A stretch of 64,000 bases of DNA from JBHYGK01 sp051859045 (GTDB lineage: Bacteria; Pseudomonadota; Gammaproteobacteria; Xanthomonadales; Xanthomonadaceae), in NCBI GenBank assembly GCA_051859045.1, contig JBHYGK010000023.1, forward strand, positions 62,001 through 126,000, in the 5' to 3' direction. Made by a program: the position numbers and the translations under genes. The notes below the pieces were generated by a model. It saw only the letters and a program-made list of their open reading frames with translations, did no database searches and was not told where the DNA came from. This document shows positions 61,906 through 64,000 of this stretch, one piece after another; within the stretch, counting starts at the first letter, position 1; each line of letters opens with the position of its first letter.

Positions 61906-63225
61906 ATGCGCTTCGTGTCCACCCGCGGCGGCGGCGCGCCGCGCACCCTGTCCGAGGCGCTGGCGCTGGGGCTGGCCGAGGACGGCGGCCTGTTCGTGCC
62001 CGAGGCCTTCCCGGCCGCGCGCGCGTTCGATGCCGACGCCCTCGCCGATGCGCCGCCGGCCGAGGTCCTGGCCACCGTGCTGGCCCCGTTCTTCGCCGGC
62101 GACGCGCTCGCCCCCGCCCTGCCCGCGCTGTGCGCCGAGGCGCTGGCGTTCCCGATGCCGCTGGTGCCCACCCGCGATCCCGGGGTCGAGGTGCTCGAGC
62201 TCTTCCACGGCCCGACCGCCGCGTTCAAGGACGCCGGCGCGCGCTTCCTCGCCGCCAGCCTGGCCGCGGCGCGGGCCTCCGCGACCGACCCGCGCCCGCT
62301 CACGATCCTCGTCGCGACCTCCGGCGACACCGGCGGCGCGGTCGCCGCGGCCTTCCACGGCCGCCCCGGCCTGCGCGTCGTGGTGCTGTATCCCGACGGC
62401 CGGGTCAGCCCGCGCCAGGCCCACCAGCTGGGCTGCTACGGCGGCAACGTGCATGCGTTCCGCGTGGCCGGCAGCTTCGACGACTGCCAGGCGATGGTGA
62501 AGGCGGCCTTCGCCGACGCCGCCCTGCGCGCGGAGGTGCCACTGTCCTCGGCCAATTCCATCAGCCTCGGCCGCCTGCTGCCGCAGATGGCCTGGTACGC
62601 CACCGCCTCGCTCGCCCACCGGCGCCGGCACGGCGCGCCGGCGCGCTTCGTCGTGCCCACCGGCAACCTCGGCAACGCGCTGGCCGGCGTGTGGGCGCGG
62701 CGGCTCGGCCTGCCGATCGGCGACATCGTCCTGGCCACCAACGCCAACCGCGCGCTGGTGGACGTGCTCGACGGCCTGCCCGCGCCGACCGGCCCCAGCC
62801 TCGCCACCCTGGCCAACGCGATGGACGTGGCCGCGCCGAGCAACCTCGAGCGCCTGCGGCACGCGCAGCCGACGCTGGCCGGTCTGCGCGCCGAGGTCTC
62901 GGCTGCCTCGATCGGCGACGAGCGCCTGCGCGCGGTGATGCGCTCGGCCGAGGCGCGCTGGGGCCACGTCGCCTGCCCGCACACCGCGGCGGCGCTGGCG
63001 GTGATCGAGGACGCCCGCGCCGCCGGCGACGCCGGGCGCTTCATCGCGGTCGCCACCGCCCACCCGGCCAAGTTCGAGACCGTGGTCGAGCCGCTGGTGG
63101 GGCACCCGGTGGACGTGCCGCCCGCGCTGGCGGCGCTGCTGGCGCGTCCGGCCCACGCCGCCCCGCTGCCCGCCGACGCCGCCGCCCTGGCCGCCGCGCT
63201 GCGCGCGCTGCCCACCGCAGGCTGA
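61906..63225 (+). CDS. thrC: Threonine synthase
   Basis: A PLP enzyme converting O-phosphohomoserine to threonine. The 439-residue product starts MRFVSTRGGGAPRTLSEALA and has the PLP-lysine motif HGPTAAFKDAGARFLAASLA, ATSGDTGGAVAAAFHG, and LVATSGDTGGA phosphate-binding features. Length fits the class I synthase of gammaproteobacteria (about 430). It ends four bases before the ilvA start, so threonine synthesis and its deamination to isoleucine are in one operon. Confidence 0.96.
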   Translation: MRFVSTRGGGAPRTLSEALALGLAEDGGLFVPEAFPAARAFDADALADAPPAEVLATVLAPFFAGDALAPALPALCAEALAFPMPLVPTRDPGVEVLELFHGPTAAFKDAGARFLAASLAAARASATDPRPLTILVATSGDTGGAVAAAFHGRPGLRVVVLYPDGRVSPRQAHQLGCYGGNVHAFRVAGSFDDCQAMVKAAFADAALRAEVPLSSANSISLGRLLPQMAWYATASLAHRRRHGAPARFVVPTGNLGNALAGVWARRLGLPIGDIVLATNANRALVDVLDGLPAPTGPSLATLANAMDVAAPSNLERLRHAQPTLAGLRAEVSAASIGDERLRAVMRSAEARWGHVACPHTAAALAVIEDARAAGDAGRFIAVATAHPAKFETVVEPLVGHPVDVPPALAALLARPAHAAPLPADAAALAAALRALPTAG

Positions 63226-63229
63226 GCCG

Positions 63230-64000
63230 ATGGCCGACGACCTGCTGCAGCGCATCCTCACCGCGCCGGTGCACGAGGTGGCGCGCGAGACGCCCCTGGA
63301 TCCCGCGCCGCGGCTGTCGGCCCGGCTCGGCGCCCGGGTCCTGCTCAAGCGCGAGGACCTGCAGCCGGTGTTCTCGTTCAAGCTGCGCGGCGCCTACACC
63401 GCGATGGCCCGGCTGGCCCCCGCCGAGCGCGCCCGCGGCGTCATCGCGGCCTCGGCCGGCAACCACGCGCAGGGCGTCGCGCTGGCCGCGCAGCGGCTGG
63501 GCTGCCGGGCGGTGATCGTGATGCCGGTGACCACCCCGCGGGTGAAGGTGGACGCCGTGCGCGACCGCGGCGCCGAGGTGGTGCTGCACGGCGACTCCTT
63601 CTCCGACGCCCAGGCCCACGCCCAGGCTCTGCAGGATCGCGAGGGCCTGGTGCCGGTGCATCCCTTCGACGACCTCGACGTGATCGCCGGCCAGGGCACG
63701 ATCGCGCTGGAGCTGCTGCGCCAGCACCCCGGGCCCATCGACGCGGTGTTCGTCGCGATCGGCGGCGGCGGGATGGCCGCGGGCATCGCGCACGTGCTGA
63801 AGTCGCTGCGGCCCGCGATCCGGGTGATCGGCGTGCAGGCGGTGGACTCCGATGCCATGGCGCGTTCGCTCGAGGCCGGCGAGCGGGTCGTGCTCGACGA
63901 GGTCGGCCTGTTCTGCGACGGCACGGCGGTCAAGCAGGTCGGCGAGCACACCTTCGCGCTGTGCCGGCGGCACCTCGACGGGATCGTGCGGGTCGACACC
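63230..64000 (+). CDS. ilvA: Threonine ammonia-lyase (threonine dehydratase), C-terminus cut
   Basis: Deaminates threonine to 2-oxobutanoate, the entry to isoleucine. The first 257 residues are visible and the frame is still open at the window edge. The PLP-binding lysine is in VFSFKLRGAYTAMARL, followed by AASAGNHAQGVALAAQRLG and the glycine-rich VAIGGGGMAAGIAHVLKSL. The visible part is the PLP-dependent catalytic domain; whether the C-terminal ACT-like feedback domains are present cannot be seen. AGC CG spacing gives only a weak ribosome binding site, in keeping with coupling to thrC. Confidence 0.94.
   Translation, partial: MADDLLQRILTAPVHEVARETPLDPAPRLSARLGARVLLKREDLQPVFSFKLRGAYTAMARLAPAERARGVIAASAGNHAQGVALAAQRLGCRAVIVMPVTTPRVKVDAVRDRGAEVVLHGDSFSDAQAHAQALQDREGLVPVHPFDDLDVIAGQGTIALELLRQHPGPIDAVFVAIGGGGMAAGIAHVLKSLRPAIRVIGVQAVDSDAMARSLEAGERVVLDEVGLFCDGTAVKQVGEHTFALCRRHLDGIVRVDT

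Overview
The window is very GC-rich chromosomal DNA (roughly three quarters G+C by eye), with tightly packed, often overlapping genes. Gene content and order point to a gammaproteobacterium of the Xanthomonadaceae/Lysobacterales (Lysobacter/Luteimonas/Xanthomonas-like). Pointers are the 41-residue L36, the rpsA-ihfB-lapAB block followed directly by surface-polysaccharide genes, a CopL-type copper leader protein, a FadN-type beta-oxidation pair under a PsrA-like TetR repressor, and DUF1249 next to ppsA/ppsR. The species assignment is inference. I see no prophage, insertion sequence, integrase, CRISPR array or rRNA.

Layout. 1-9.2 kb: a partial exported protein and rpmJ (minus), then cmk, rpsA, ihfB, lapA, lapB, a polyprenyl-phosphate sugar-phosphate transferase, a CapD/WbpM-type dehydratase and galU (plus). 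This couples translation and DNA architecture genes to LPS quality control and sugar-nucleotide supply. 9.2-15 kb: an amine-oxidising flavoenzyme converges on a minus-strand fatty-acid cassette (TetR, fadN-like, fadA-like). Tandem 35-bp repeats containing terminator hairpins lie at the junction, and a PsrA-type operator lies upstream of the repressor. 15.2-22 kb: ndk, rlmN, pilF, rodZ, yfgM, bamB, der, the conserved type IV pilus/outer membrane assembly/GTPase block, but without ispG between rodZ and yfgM. 22-28.6 kb: a shortened MoeA-like protein, a rhodanese-MoeB fusion, folD, guaB, guaA, tadA. 28.6-38.4 kb: DUF2721 protein, orn, a beta-propeller GGDEF receptor, an MscS channel, ppsA and its regulator ppsR (divergent), a DUF1249 protein, and tRNA-Ala(GGC) and tRNA-Glu(UUC).

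38.4-50 kb is more accessory: a phosphopantetheinyl transferase; a minus-strand copper cassette (CopL-like protein, TolC-like outer-membrane lipoprotein with a His-rich tail, Tat-exported multicopper oxidase) headed by an AraC regulator; divergently, an AlkB-type alkane hydroxylase; a second AraC regulator facing an NmrA-like oxidoreductase; a phosphatase/rhodanese-like lipoprotein behind an AT-rich palindrome; GFA and RidA-like proteins divergent from a LysR regulator; and an SMR (SugE/Gdx) exporter. 50-54.2 kb: an Xre/MbcA-RES toxin-antitoxin pair, a kinase-like protein, and two overlapping genes of unknown function (one secreted protein, one TPR protein). 54.2-58.3 kb: a methyltransferase, an acyltransferase divergent from a membrane LytTR regulator, and a YqaA-like protein. 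58.4-64 kb: the threonine/isoleucine operon thrA-thrB-thrC-ilvA, with ilvA running off the end.

Most genes are ordinary core metabolism. The best candidates for something less described are the degenerate MoeA next to the rhodanese-MoeB fusion, the unknown gene pair at 52.05-54.22 kb, the copper cassette without a visible inner-membrane pump, and several palindromic operators. None of these proves a new system from sequence alone.
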